A stretch of DNA of 64,000 nt from Microbacterium sp. H1-D42 (lineage in GTDB: Bacteria > Actinomycetota > Actinomycetes > Actinomycetales > Microbacteriaceae): positions 248,001 to 312,000 of the forward strand of contig NZ_CP093342.1 of NCBI RefSeq assembly GCF_022637555.1, in the 5' to 3' direction. Position 1 is the stretch's first letter. Each line of letters opens with the position of its first letter. The position numbers and the translations under genes are program-made. Below, piece after piece: positions 1 to 7,220 of the stretch. The notes beneath the pieces are model-generated. The model saw only the letters and a list, made by a program, of their open reading frames with translations. It was not told the origin of the DNA and did no database searches.

Positions 1-1452
1 GGCCGGGGTGACGGTGAGCGATGTCACCGGCATCCACTCGCCATCGATCCGCACCTCGACGCGAGGGGCGGAGGCGAACCACCCGCCAAGTGAGTCCTGC
101 CCACCGGGGACGTAGATCAGTCTCGACATGGCGCGCGGCGACGCCCACTCGTAGCCCCAGACGTCGTCGCCGCTGCCGGGGCCGAACGCCGAGTCCTCGG
201 CGATCGTGCGATCGCCGTCGTTCAGCACGACTTCCTGCCCCTCGCGCACGCGTGACACCAGTGGCGTCGCGCCGTCGAGGGCGAGGTTGCCGGACGCCTC
301 GGCGACAGCATCCGATCCCGGGTCGAACACCACGCGACGCAGGCCGAAGCAGTACGCGCGGCCGCCGCGGGACGACGCCGGCACGAACCAGTTGCTCTGC
401 AGCCACATCTCGGTGCCGTCAGCCGAGAGGTACTTCGACGGCATCGTCGGGGCGTAGCCGCCATGCTTGGCGAGCGGTGAGCGTGGGCCGTGCCAGGGGA
501 AGTGCCCGAAGTCGTGACTGTGCAGCAGTCGCCACGGCCCCCAGGGTGTCGGCGCCTCGAAGAACTCGAAGGTGTACTCACTCCATGTCGAATACAGGTA
601 GCGGCCGAGGCCGGGGTTCCAGATCACGGACCCCTGCGCGATGCAGGTGAAGTCGTGCGCCGTCATGCCGAACGCGGGTGTCGGGTAGAAGCGCCGCTCG
701 TCGACGAGAACCGGCTGCTTGTCGGCGATCGCAGAGGACCAGGTCGGGCCCTCGTCAGACGCGTCGGCGTAGAACTCCCATGCGCCGATGTCCTGCACCC
801 GATCCGCGCGCACCCGCCCGAGGAACAGCTCGGTCGGATCCGGCACCCGCTTCGAGAACGAGGTGCGCCAGTTGCCGTCGATGCCGTAGGCGTAGACGTA
901 CTCGGATCCGCCGTTCGCCTGGCCGAGGTCGAGGAACATCACCGTCGTGAAGACGTGATCGTGGAACATCGGCTCATCCGGCCAGGTCCAGGTGCGGCCG
1001 AGGTCATCACTGCGGACGATCGTCGCCGTGGGCGCCTCGTTGAACGTGTCGGGGGAGTCTCCGCAGCGCAGATCCTGCACCGCGAGAAAGAGCACGTCGC
1101 GCCCGTCGAGGTTCACGCACACCATGCCGGTCGGCTTGCGGTTGAATCGCGCTGGATCCCAGATCGGGGCGACCGCGTCGCCGTCGGCGAGGCGCTCTCC
1201 GGTGAGTCCGGTCTGCGGCGTCCCATCGATCCGGTTCACCAGGATGTCGCTCCAGCCGTGCCGCGCGAAGCCGGTGCCGTCCCCGGCGGCGGCGTACAGC
1301 GCGCCGTCGGATGCCCAGGCCGATGGCCACAGGTCTCCGTCGCTGGCCGTGAGCACAGTGTTCGCCTGGTCGACGTGCGCGATTCGCAGTCGCAGGGGAG
1401 CGGATGCCGGATTCACCGGCGCCCCATCGATGATCGGGTGGCGTTCATTCAT
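1..1452 (-). CDS. GH183 (DUF4185) endo-D-arabinanase-like protein, partial
   Basis: This is an open frame that runs off the window; 484 residues are visible and the C-terminus is missing. It belongs to the DUF4185 family, now GH183, whose characterised members are endo-D-arabinofuranases that cut the D-arabinan of mycobacterial arabinogalactan. It shares with the next gene the acidic N-terminal block (SDGDLWP, then GDGTGF), the NxKPTGM block, YVYAYG, DPTELFLGRV, YLYSTWSEYTFEFFEAP and a C-terminal MWLQSN block. After about residue 375 an extra module begins (GYEW, PGG, GGWF, GEWMPV), reminiscent of discoidin-like jelly-roll carbohydrate-binding domains. No signal peptide is visible, unlike its paralogue. 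The ATG lies 8 nt inside the end of the preceding gene (ATGAATGA), so translation is coupled. Family call is firm; substrate is inferred from context. Confidence 0.85.
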   Translation of the reverse strand, partial: MNERHPIIDGAPVNPASAPLRLRIAHVDQANTVLTASDGDLWPSAWASDGALYAAAGDGTGFARHGWSDILVNRIDGTPQTGLTGERLADGDAVAPIWDPARFNRKPTGMVCVNLDGRDVLFLAVQDLRCGDSPDTFNEAPTATIVRSDDLGRTWTWPDEPMFHDHVFTTVMFLDLGQANGGSEYVYAYGIDGNWRTSFSKRVPDPTELFLGRVRADRVQDIGAWEFYADASDEGPTWSSAIADKQPVLVDERRFYPTPAFGMTAHDFTCIAQGSVIWNPGLGRYLYSTWSEYTFEFFEAPTPWGPWRLLHSHDFGHFPWHGPRSPLAKHGGYAPTMPSKYLSADGTEMWLQSNWFVPASSRGGRAYCFGLRRVVFDPGSDAVAEASGNLALDGATPLVSRVREGQEVVLNDGDRTIAEDSAFGPGSGDDVWGYEWASPRAMSRLIYVPGGQDSLGGWFASAPRVEVRIDGEWMPVTSLTVTPA

Positions 1453-2557
1453 CGGCAAGGCTCATCTCGCGCAGCCCGAACCAGTAGGACGTGATGCCGG
1501 CGGGGGCGCAGGGGCACACGTTGGACTGCAGCCACATCGTGGTCTCGTCGCCCGAGACGAACTTCGACGGAACCGTGGTCGCGTAGCCGCCGATGCGGTC
1601 GGCCTGCCACGGGTACTCGCCGAAGTCCTCTGACAGGATCGGGGTCCACGGTCCCCACGGCTGCGGCGCCTCGTAGAACTCGAACGTGTACTCGGTCCAC
1701 GAGGTGTACAGGTAGCGATCGCGCCCAGGCAGGTACGTCACCCCGCCCTGCGAGATCACGCTCATGTCGTACGCACTGCGGCGCTCGTCGACGAGCACGG
1801 GCTGCTTCTTCGCCACGTCGCGGGTCCAGATCGCGTCGGCGGCACCCGGTTCCCCGGCGTAGAACTCCCACTTCGAGCCGTCCTGCACGGCGGCGACCGG
1901 GACCCTGGCCAGGAACAGCTCAGTCGGATCGGGTACGACGTCGGTGAACGAGTCGCGCCAGTTGCCATCAAGGCCGTAGGCGTAGACGTAGTCCTTGTCC
2001 GGGCGGTGCTCCGCGTCCTTGCCGTAGTCGGCGAACCAGACTGTGGTGAAGACCCCGTCGGCGAACATCGGCGCCTTCTGATCCCATGACCAGGTCTCAC
2101 CGTGGTCGTCGCTGCGCGCGATCGTCGCGTTCGGCGCGGCATTGAAATCGGCCGCGAGATCCTGCACCGCCAGGTACAGCGTGTCTTCGATGCACAGCAT
2201 GCCGGTGGGCTTTCGGGTGACGCCCTCGTCGCTGCTCCAGACCTGACCGAGTGCGTCGCCGGTCGCGAGACCGGCGCCGGCGAGATCATCGGATGCCGGC
2301 GACCCGGTGATCCGGTTCATGACGATGTCGCTGGTGACGCTGCCGAACCCCGCCCCGTCGCCGTTCGCGGAGTAGAGCGCGTCATCGCCCGACCAGCAGT
2401 TCGGCCAGAGGTCTCCGTCGGAGACGCCGATCGCCGTCGGGGCGTCGGCGACGGATGCCGTCAGCGGGCCGGCATCCGCCGCTGCGCAGCCTGCCGTGAG
2501 AAGCAGACCCGCCGCAGCGATCGCTGCTCCGACGCCCTTCGCTCTGAGCGCGCTCAT
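1445..2557 (-). CDS. GH183 (DUF4185) endo-D-arabinanase-like lipoprotein
   Basis: This 370-residue protein is a paralogue of the neighbouring GH183. It begins with a lipoprotein signal: positive MSALRAKG, hydrophobic stretch, lipobox LTAGC at about residue 20, so it should be anchored outside the membrane. Family blocks follow: SDGDLWPNCW, NGDGAGFG, RKPTGML, YVYAYGLDGNW, DPTELFLARV, YLYTSWTEYTFEFYEAPQPWGPW, MWLQSN. The start was set at 2557 rather than 2593 because it places the signal peptide correctly and falls 1 nt after the SDR stop codon. Known family activity is endo-cleavage of D-arabinan. The inferred role is to cut the polymer at the cell surface before uptake. It sits third in the minus-strand operon. 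Confidence 0.88.
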   Translation of the reverse strand: MSALRAKGVGAAIAAAGLLLTAGCAAADAGPLTASVADAPTAIGVSDGDLWPNCWSGDDALYSANGDGAGFGSVTSDIVMNRITGSPASDDLAGAGLATGDALGQVWSSDEGVTRKPTGMLCIEDTLYLAVQDLAADFNAAPNATIARSDDHGETWSWDQKAPMFADGVFTTVWFADYGKDAEHRPDKDYVYAYGLDGNWRDSFTDVVPDPTELFLARVPVAAVQDGSKWEFYAGEPGAADAIWTRDVAKKQPVLVDERRSAYDMSVISQGGVTYLPGRDRYLYTSWTEYTFEFYEAPQPWGPWTPILSEDFGEYPWQADRIGGYATTVPSKFVSGDETTMWLQSNVCPCAPAGITSYWFGLREMSLADE

Positions 2558-2558
2558 C

Positions 2559-3308
2559 TCACCAGACCGTGTACCCGCCATCGGCGAGCACATCCGACCC
2601 GGTCATGAAGCTGGATGCGTCCGAGGCGAGGAACAGGATCACCGATGCCACCTCGTCGGGCGTGCCGAGGCGGCCCATCGGCGTGCGCTCGCGCCATGTC
2701 TCGCCGAGCGCCGGGTCATCGGCCAGCACCTGAGCCGTGAGATCGGTGCCGATGTAGCCAGGCGACACCGAGTTCACGCGCACTCCACGAGAGGCCCATT
2801 CGCCGGCGAGCGTCTTCGTGAGGTGCACGACGCCCGCCTTCGCGGCGTTGTAGCTGGACTGCTTCTGGGGGAAGTTGCTGATGCTGCCGCTCATCGATGC
2901 GATGTTCACGATCGCGCCGTGGCCGGCATCGAGCATGTGGCGCCCGAACGCCTGGCAGACGTAGAAGGTGCCGGACAGGTCGATGTCGACGACCCGCTGC
3001 CAGTCTGTGACGGTCATGTCCTCCGCGCTCGCCGAGCGGACGATCCCAGCCGCGTTGAGCACGATGTCGGGAGCACCCCTGCGCGCTACGAGGTCATCGG
3101 CGACGGATGTCACCGCGGCAGCATCCGTCACATCCACCTTCACGAACTCGACGTCGTCGAGGGCAGCGGTCATCGCGAGATCGAGCACGACGACCTGCGC
3201 GCCCTGTGCGAGGAACCGCCGCACGGTCGCCAGGCCGATGCCGCGCCCGCCGCCGGTGACGACGACGAGCTTCGCGCGCAGATCGGGATAATTCGCAGTC
3301 TCGGACAT
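2559..3308 (-). CDS. SDR-family oxidoreductase (D-arabitol/D-ribulose dehydrogenase-like)
   Basis: Classical short-chain dehydrogenase of 249 residues. The NAD(P)-binding motif TGGGRGIG spans residues 18-25, NAAG is at about 85-88, and the catalytic triad is S138/S140, Y153 and K157 (YNAAK). The stretch around residue 145 (SNFPQ) resembles D-arabitol 2-dehydrogenases and related polyol/sugar SDRs. In this operon a D-arabitol/D-ribulose or D-arabinose redox step fits, but SDR substrate specificity cannot be read from sequence. It lies 15 nt after the GH172 gene and 1 nt before the GH183 lipoprotein gene, so it is part of the same transcript. Confidence 0.82.
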   Translation of the reverse strand: MSETANYPDLRAKLVVVTGGGRGIGLATVRRFLAQGAQVVVLDLAMTAALDDVEFVKVDVTDAAAVTSVADDLVARRGAPDIVLNAAGIVRSASAEDMTVTDWQRVVDIDLSGTFYVCQAFGRHMLDAGHGAIVNIASMSGSISNFPQKQSSYNAAKAGVVHLTKTLAGEWASRGVRVNSVSPGYIGTDLTAQVLADDPALGETWRERTPMGRLGTPDEVASVILFLASDASSFMTGSDVLADGGYTVW

Positions 3309-3323
3309 GTATGCGTCCTGTCG

Positions 3324-4445
3324 TCAGCTCTGCGGTGCCCGCGGGGGCGTTGCGCCGATGTCAGGCACTGGGGCGGTACCTAAGTGAACCTCCAGGTCAT
3401 CGGCACTCGGCGACTTCGGGCGACGGGCAGTCGGCCGGTCGAGATAGAACATCGCGGTCGATGCGATGTCGTCGCGCAGGGGCAGGTAGCGCCAGCCGCT
3501 GCGCCAGCCGAGCGCCTGGATGTCGACCTTCGGAATGCCGGTGGCGAAGTGGATCGGGTCCTGCAGATGCCAGCGGTACATGCCGAACCGCTGCTGTGAG
3601 ACGTAGAGCCCGTCGGGGCGGATCACCTGGGGCATCCCGAGGTACGGCGTGGAGAACTCGGTGTAGCCCTTGCCAGGGATGTCGAAGTTCCACGCGCCGC
3701 CGAAGTAGTCTTCGGTGCCGGTGCCGGCAATGGTCGGGTAGTCGGTGTCGTCATCGAGGTAGAACTTGATCTCGCCCTCTCCCCACCAGCCATTGGAGTT
3801 CACACCCCACGCGATGTAGGTGCCGACGTACTGCCCTTCGCCCTCGATGCCCTCCAGGAGCACGTGCGGGGTGCGGTCCTCGAGCGGGTTCGACCGCCGC
3901 CACTGCGCGTGGAAGTAGCCGTCGTTCGAGTGGTCACCGCCGGTCTCGTAGGTGATCTGGTAGTACACCCGCACGTCGACGACGGAGGTGTTCTCGATCG
4001 TCATGCGGGCGCCGTCGCGGAACGGCATCGGCCAGTACGAGTTGAAGCCGCCGTGCGGGTTGGCCGCGATCGCCTGCGAGTTCACCTGTGCGAACACGCC
4101 CCAGCCGTTGCAGAAGAAGTCACCGTACGGCACTTCGACGGCGGGCTCCTCCGCACCGTCCCAGTACGCGCGCAGGATCAGCGTGCGCCAGTTGTCGGTG
4201 TGCGTCGTGATCCAGATGTGCGTGATCTTGCCTGCGCCGGCGATGGATGCCAGCTCGAACGTCTCACCGGCCTTGATGTCGACGCTGGGTGAGATCTTCC
4301 ACCCTGGGCCGAGATCGCGAGCGCAGTCTGCTCCGGTACCTTCGGTGGCGCGCGCCCCGCCACCGACCGCCCCGTCGAAGTTCTCGGGAGAGATCGAGCG
4401 CGTCTGCACCTTCCGCAGCGCGGAGATGGAATTGAGATCGGACAT
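3324..4445 (-). CDS. GH172 (DUF2961) exo-alpha-D-arabinofuranosidase-like
   Basis: This 373-residue DUF2961 protein belongs to GH172, which includes alpha-D-fructofuranosidase/difructose-anhydride enzymes and exo-alpha-D-arabinofuranosidases. Family blocks include THIWITT (75-81), YGDFFCNGWG (107-116), GEGEIKFYLDDD (222-233) and GTGTEDYFGG (241-250). Glutamates in the last two blocks (E223 or E225, and E245) are the likely catalytic pair, by analogy with the characterised family member. There is no signal peptide, so it probably acts in the cytoplasm on imported oligosaccharides. The start has an AGGAAG ribosome site 7 nt upstream. The frame extends much further upstream, but that part reads through the LacI gene and was discarded. 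It is first in a four-gene operon driven by the TTGCAA-N17-TACTGT promoter at 4485-4513. Confidence 0.9.
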   Translation of the reverse strand: MSDLNSISALRKVQTRSISPENFDGAVGGGARATEGTGADCARDLGPGWKISPSVDIKAGETFELASIAGAGKITHIWITTHTDNWRTLILRAYWDGAEEPAVEVPYGDFFCNGWGVFAQVNSQAIAANPHGGFNSYWPMPFRDGARMTIENTSVVDVRVYYQITYETGGDHSNDGYFHAQWRRSNPLEDRTPHVLLEGIEGEGQYVGTYIAWGVNSNGWWGEGEIKFYLDDDTDYPTIAGTGTEDYFGGAWNFDIPGKGYTEFSTPYLGMPQVIRPDGLYVSQQRFGMYRWHLQDPIHFATGIPKVDIQALGWRSGWRYLPLRDDIASTAMFYLDRPTARRPKSPSADDLEVHLGTAPVPDIGATPPRAPQS

Positions 4446-4484
4446 GCAGGCACTTCCTCGTGTCGGGCTTGTGGGTGTTCCGCC

Positions 4485-4534
4485 ACAGTATCGATTCGCC
4501 GCCCCTGTTGCAATCGATTTCAAGGGGATACTGT
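4485..4534. promoter_or_regulatory. Divergent promoter and LacI-type operator between GH172 and lacI genes
   Basis: A 16-bp near-palindrome TTGCAATCGATTTCAA lies at 4508-4523, and a second ATCGAT core at 4490-4495 is centred 23 bp away. The palindromic TTGCAA (4508-4513) serves as -35 for the minus-strand GH172 operon, with TACTGT at 4490-4485 after 17 bp. Facing the other way it lies 15 bp from TACTGT at 4529-4534 for the regulator. ACAGTATC (4485-4492) and GATACTGT (4527-4534) form an outer inverted repeat. The layout suggests that the adjacent LacI protein represses both directions; this is inferred from sequence. Confidence 0.75.
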
Positions 4535-4562
4535 TGTAAAGCGCAGAGGTGCAGGGGGATAT

Positions 4563-5540
4563 GTGGCCACGATCTACGACGTAGCAGAGCTCGCAGGAGT
4601 CTCTCCGGCGACCGTGTCGCGCGTGTTCAACGGCGTGGGGGTGTCGGCCACCAAGAGCGCGGCGGTGCGCGCCGCCGCCGAGCAGCTGAACTTCACCCCG
4701 AACCGCGCCGCCCGCACCCTGCGCCGGCAGAGCTCCGAGGTGATCGCGCTGATCATCCCCGACATCGAGAACCCCTACTTCACCGAGATGGCCCGCGGTG
4801 TGGAGGACGTCGCGAGCGAGGCCGGCTACTCGGTGGTGCTGTGCAATTCCGACGCCCAGCTCGACAAGGAGCTGACGTATCTGCGGATCGCGATCGCCGA
4901 GAACATGTCCGGGATCATCCTTGCGGCAGCATCCGACTCCACGGATCTCGACGAGATCCTCGCCACAGGCCGCCCCGTGGTGGCCGTCGACCGCGGGGTC
5001 GGCCACGATGTCGACGGGGTCGTGATGGCGAACCGTGATGCCGGGCGCCTCGCGACCGAGCATCTTCTGCAGACGTACCGCCGTGTCGCCTACATCGGCG
5101 GGCCGGAGCATATCGAGACCTCGTCCGATCGCGCCGAGGGGTGGCGGCTCGCGCACCGCGCTGCAGGTGCGGATGCGCCGCTGGAGCTGTTGCGGTTCTC
5201 GTCGTTCCGCGTCGATGGCGGTCGAGAGGCCATGGAAGAGCTGCTGGCCCTGCCCGAACCGCCCGATGCCGTGGTGGCCGGCAACAACCTCATCGGAGTC
5301 GGCGCGATCCAGGTGCTCACCGAGCACGCACTGACCCCGCCGAAGATCGGCGTCGCCGTGATCGGCGGACTGCCGTTCACCACGCTGTCGCCGAGCGCGG
5401 TGACGGTCGTGCGGCTACCCGCGCGGCACATGGGTGTGACGGCAGCGCGGATGCTGCTTGAGCGCATCCGCGGCGATGAGCAGCCGGCGCGCACGATCGT
5501 GCTGCGCAACGAACTGCAGGCGGCGTCAGCGCGGCCCTGA
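4563..5540 (+). CDS. LacI-family regulator of the D-arabinan locus
   Basis: LacI/GalR repressor of 325 residues. The N-terminal helix-turn-helix and hinge begin at once (TIYDVAELAGVSPATVSRVF, residues 2-21), followed by a periplasmic-binding-protein-like sensor domain from about residue 60 to the end (VIALIIPDIENPYF onward). The GTG start is preceded by an AGGGGGA ribosome site. The gene lies between two arms whose promoters contain ATCGAT-centred palindromes, the kind of site LacI proteins bind. It most likely represses both arms until an arabinan-derived sugar binds. The ligand is unknown; D-arabinose, D-ribulose or an oligosaccharide are candidates. Confidence 0.9.
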   Translation: MATIYDVAELAGVSPATVSRVFNGVGVSATKSAAVRAAAEQLNFTPNRAARTLRRQSSEVIALIIPDIENPYFTEMARGVEDVASEAGYSVVLCNSDAQLDKELTYLRIAIAENMSGIILAAASDSTDLDEILATGRPVVAVDRGVGHDVDGVVMANRDAGRLATEHLLQTYRRVAYIGGPEHIETSSDRAEGWRLAHRAAGADAPLELLRFSSFRVDGGREAMEELLALPEPPDAVVAGNNLIGVGAIQVLTEHALTPPKIGVAVIGGLPFTTLSPSAVTVVRLPARHMGVTAARMLLERIRGDEQPARTIVLRNELQAASARP

Positions 5541-5656
5541 GCCGCCGATCCGGCTCGCAGAGTCAGGCGCCCTTTCGGCGAGCGCATCGACTTCGCGTCC
5601 TGTGCCTCGCTGGGCGCCCAGCTCTGCGTGGACGTTGTGTGCGCTGCGCGAGAGCC

Positions 5657-5686
5657 TTGCAACATGAAATCGATTTCGCGTACGCT
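5657..5686 (+). promoter_or_regulatory. Promoter and LacI operator of the kinase-GH116-isomerase operon
   Basis: TTGCAA (5657-5662) and TACGCT (5681-5686) are spaced by 18 bp. The perfect 12-bp palindrome GAAATCGATTTC (5666-5677) lies inside the spacer and matches the operator at 4508-4523. Binding there would block RNA polymerase. The remaining upstream sequence (5541-5656) shows nothing else recognisable. Confidence 0.78.
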
Positions 5687-5717
5687 GGGTGCAGCTTGTC
5701 ATATCAAGGAGGACGAC

Positions 5718-7220
5718 ATGCGCTGCACCCTTGGGGTGGATATCGGAACGTCGAGCAGCAAGGGCGTGCTCGTCGCCGAAGACGGGTCGATCCTCGCTTC
5801 GGCGACGCGCGCACACGCCGTCGACCGACCCCACACGGGGTGGGTCGAGATGGACGCGCACATCTGGTGGGACGAGTTCGTCGCGATCACGCGTGAGCTG
5901 TCTGCCGCGGTGTCGGATGCTGAGATCACTGCCGTCGGCGTGAGCGGCATGGGCCCGTGCGTCCTGCTCGCAGACGACGACGACGAGCCCGTGCGCCCCG
6001 CCATTCTCTACGGGGTCGACACCCGAGCCACCGAGCAGATCGCCTGCCTCACCGACGAGCTCGGCGAGGACGAGATCACCCGCATCGGCGGCTCCACCCT
6101 CACCTCGCAGGCCGCCGGCGCGAAGATCGCCTGGGTCGCGGACGAGGAGCCGGACGCCTGGGCCCGAGCGAAGCGCCTGTTCATGCCCGCATCCTGGCTG
6201 GCACGCAAGCTCACGGGGGCGTACGTGCTCGACCACCAGTCGGCCAGCCAGACCTCGCCGCTGTACGACATCGAGAACGAGCACTGGCACGACCCGTGGT
6301 GGCAGCGCTATGCGGCCCCCATCGCCCAGCCGCAGCTGACCTGGGCCGGCAATATCGCTGGAGCGGTCACGCAGGCAGCATCCGACCTCACCGGCATCCC
6401 CGAGGGCACGCCCGTCATCACCGGCACCATCGACGCATGGTCGGAGGCGGTCAGTGTCGGCGCGCACGAAGTGGGCGACCTCATGCTGATGTACGGCACC
6501 ACGATGTTCCTGATCGCGACCGGCGAGCAGACGCTGCGCACCCCCTCGATGTGGACCACTGCCGGAGCCTTCGCCGGCACCCGCAACCTCGCCGGTGGGC
6601 TGTCGACCTCAGGGGCGCTGACCGCGTGGCTCAAGGACCTGACCGACGCCGACTACCCGCAGCTGCTCGCCGAAGCGGCCGAGTCCGGCCCCGGCGCGCG
6701 CGGACTCGTCATGCTGCCGTACTTCGCGGGGGAGCGCACCCCGATCCAGGACCCGGATGCCCGCGGCGTCATCGCCGGGCTCACACTGAGCCACGGGCGC
6801 GGAGACCTCTACCGGGCAGCCCTCGAGGCCACAGCGCTCGGCGTGCGCCACAACGTCGAGACCATGCGGGCGGCCGGCGCCGACATCCGCCGCATCGTCG
6901 CCGTCGGCGGCGGCACGCAGGGGCGGCTCTGGCTGCAGATCGTGTCGGATGCCACCGGCCTCGTCCAAGAGGTGCCGGCCACCACGATCGGCGCCAGCTA
7001 CGGAGCGGCCTTCCTGGCAGCATCCGCCGTCGCCGACAGCGCATCCGGTGCTGTGCGGCCGCAGATCGGCGACTGGAACCCCGTCGCCGACACCATCACG
7101 CCCGATCCGGCCGCGAAGCCCGTCTACGACGCCCTCTTCGACCGCTACCTGCGGCTCTACGACGGCACGCGCGACGTCGTGCACGAACTCGCCGACACGC
7201 AGCGCAAGGAGCGATCATGA
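5718..7220 (+). CDS. FGGY-family carbohydrate kinase (probable D-ribulokinase)
   Basis: FGGY kinase of 500 residues. The N-terminal phosphate-binding motif is VDIGTSSSKG, the probable catalytic base is D239 in TGTIDAWSE, and a second ATPase-fold domain contains FAGERTP, ALEATALGVRHNVE and VAVGGGTQG. The ATG was chosen over longer frames because a perfect AAGGAGG lies 5 nt upstream and the family N-terminus starts here. Relatives phosphorylate xylulose, ribulose, fuculose or glycerol. Beside a D-arabinose-type isomerase, D-ribulose to D-ribulose 5-phosphate is the most economical reading. First gene of a three-gene operon; its stop overlaps the next start (ATGA). Confidence 0.88.
   Translation: MRCTLGVDIGTSSSKGVLVAEDGSILASATRAHAVDRPHTGWVEMDAHIWWDEFVAITRELSAAVSDAEITAVGVSGMGPCVLLADDDDEPVRPAILYGVDTRATEQIACLTDELGEDEITRIGGSTLTSQAAGAKIAWVADEEPDAWARAKRLFMPASWLARKLTGAYVLDHQSASQTSPLYDIENEHWHDPWWQRYAAPIAQPQLTWAGNIAGAVTQAASDLTGIPEGTPVITGTIDAWSEAVSVGAHEVGDLMLMYGTTMFLIATGEQTLRTPSMWTTAGAFAGTRNLAGGLSTSGALTAWLKDLTDADYPQLLAEAAESGPGARGLVMLPYFAGERTPIQDPDARGVIAGLTLSHGRGDLYRAALEATALGVRHNVETMRAAGADIRRIVAVGGGTQGRLWLQIVSDATGLVQEVPATTIGASYGAAFLAASAVADSASGAVRPQIGDWNPVADTITPDPAAKPVYDALFDRYLRLYDGTRDVVHELADTQRKERS

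Noticed and set aside
5957..7216. 420-codon N-terminal extension of the GH116 gene
   Set aside because: The region is an Arg/Pro/His-rich out-of-frame reading of the FGGY kinase; the family start and the ATGA overlap place GH116 at 7217.
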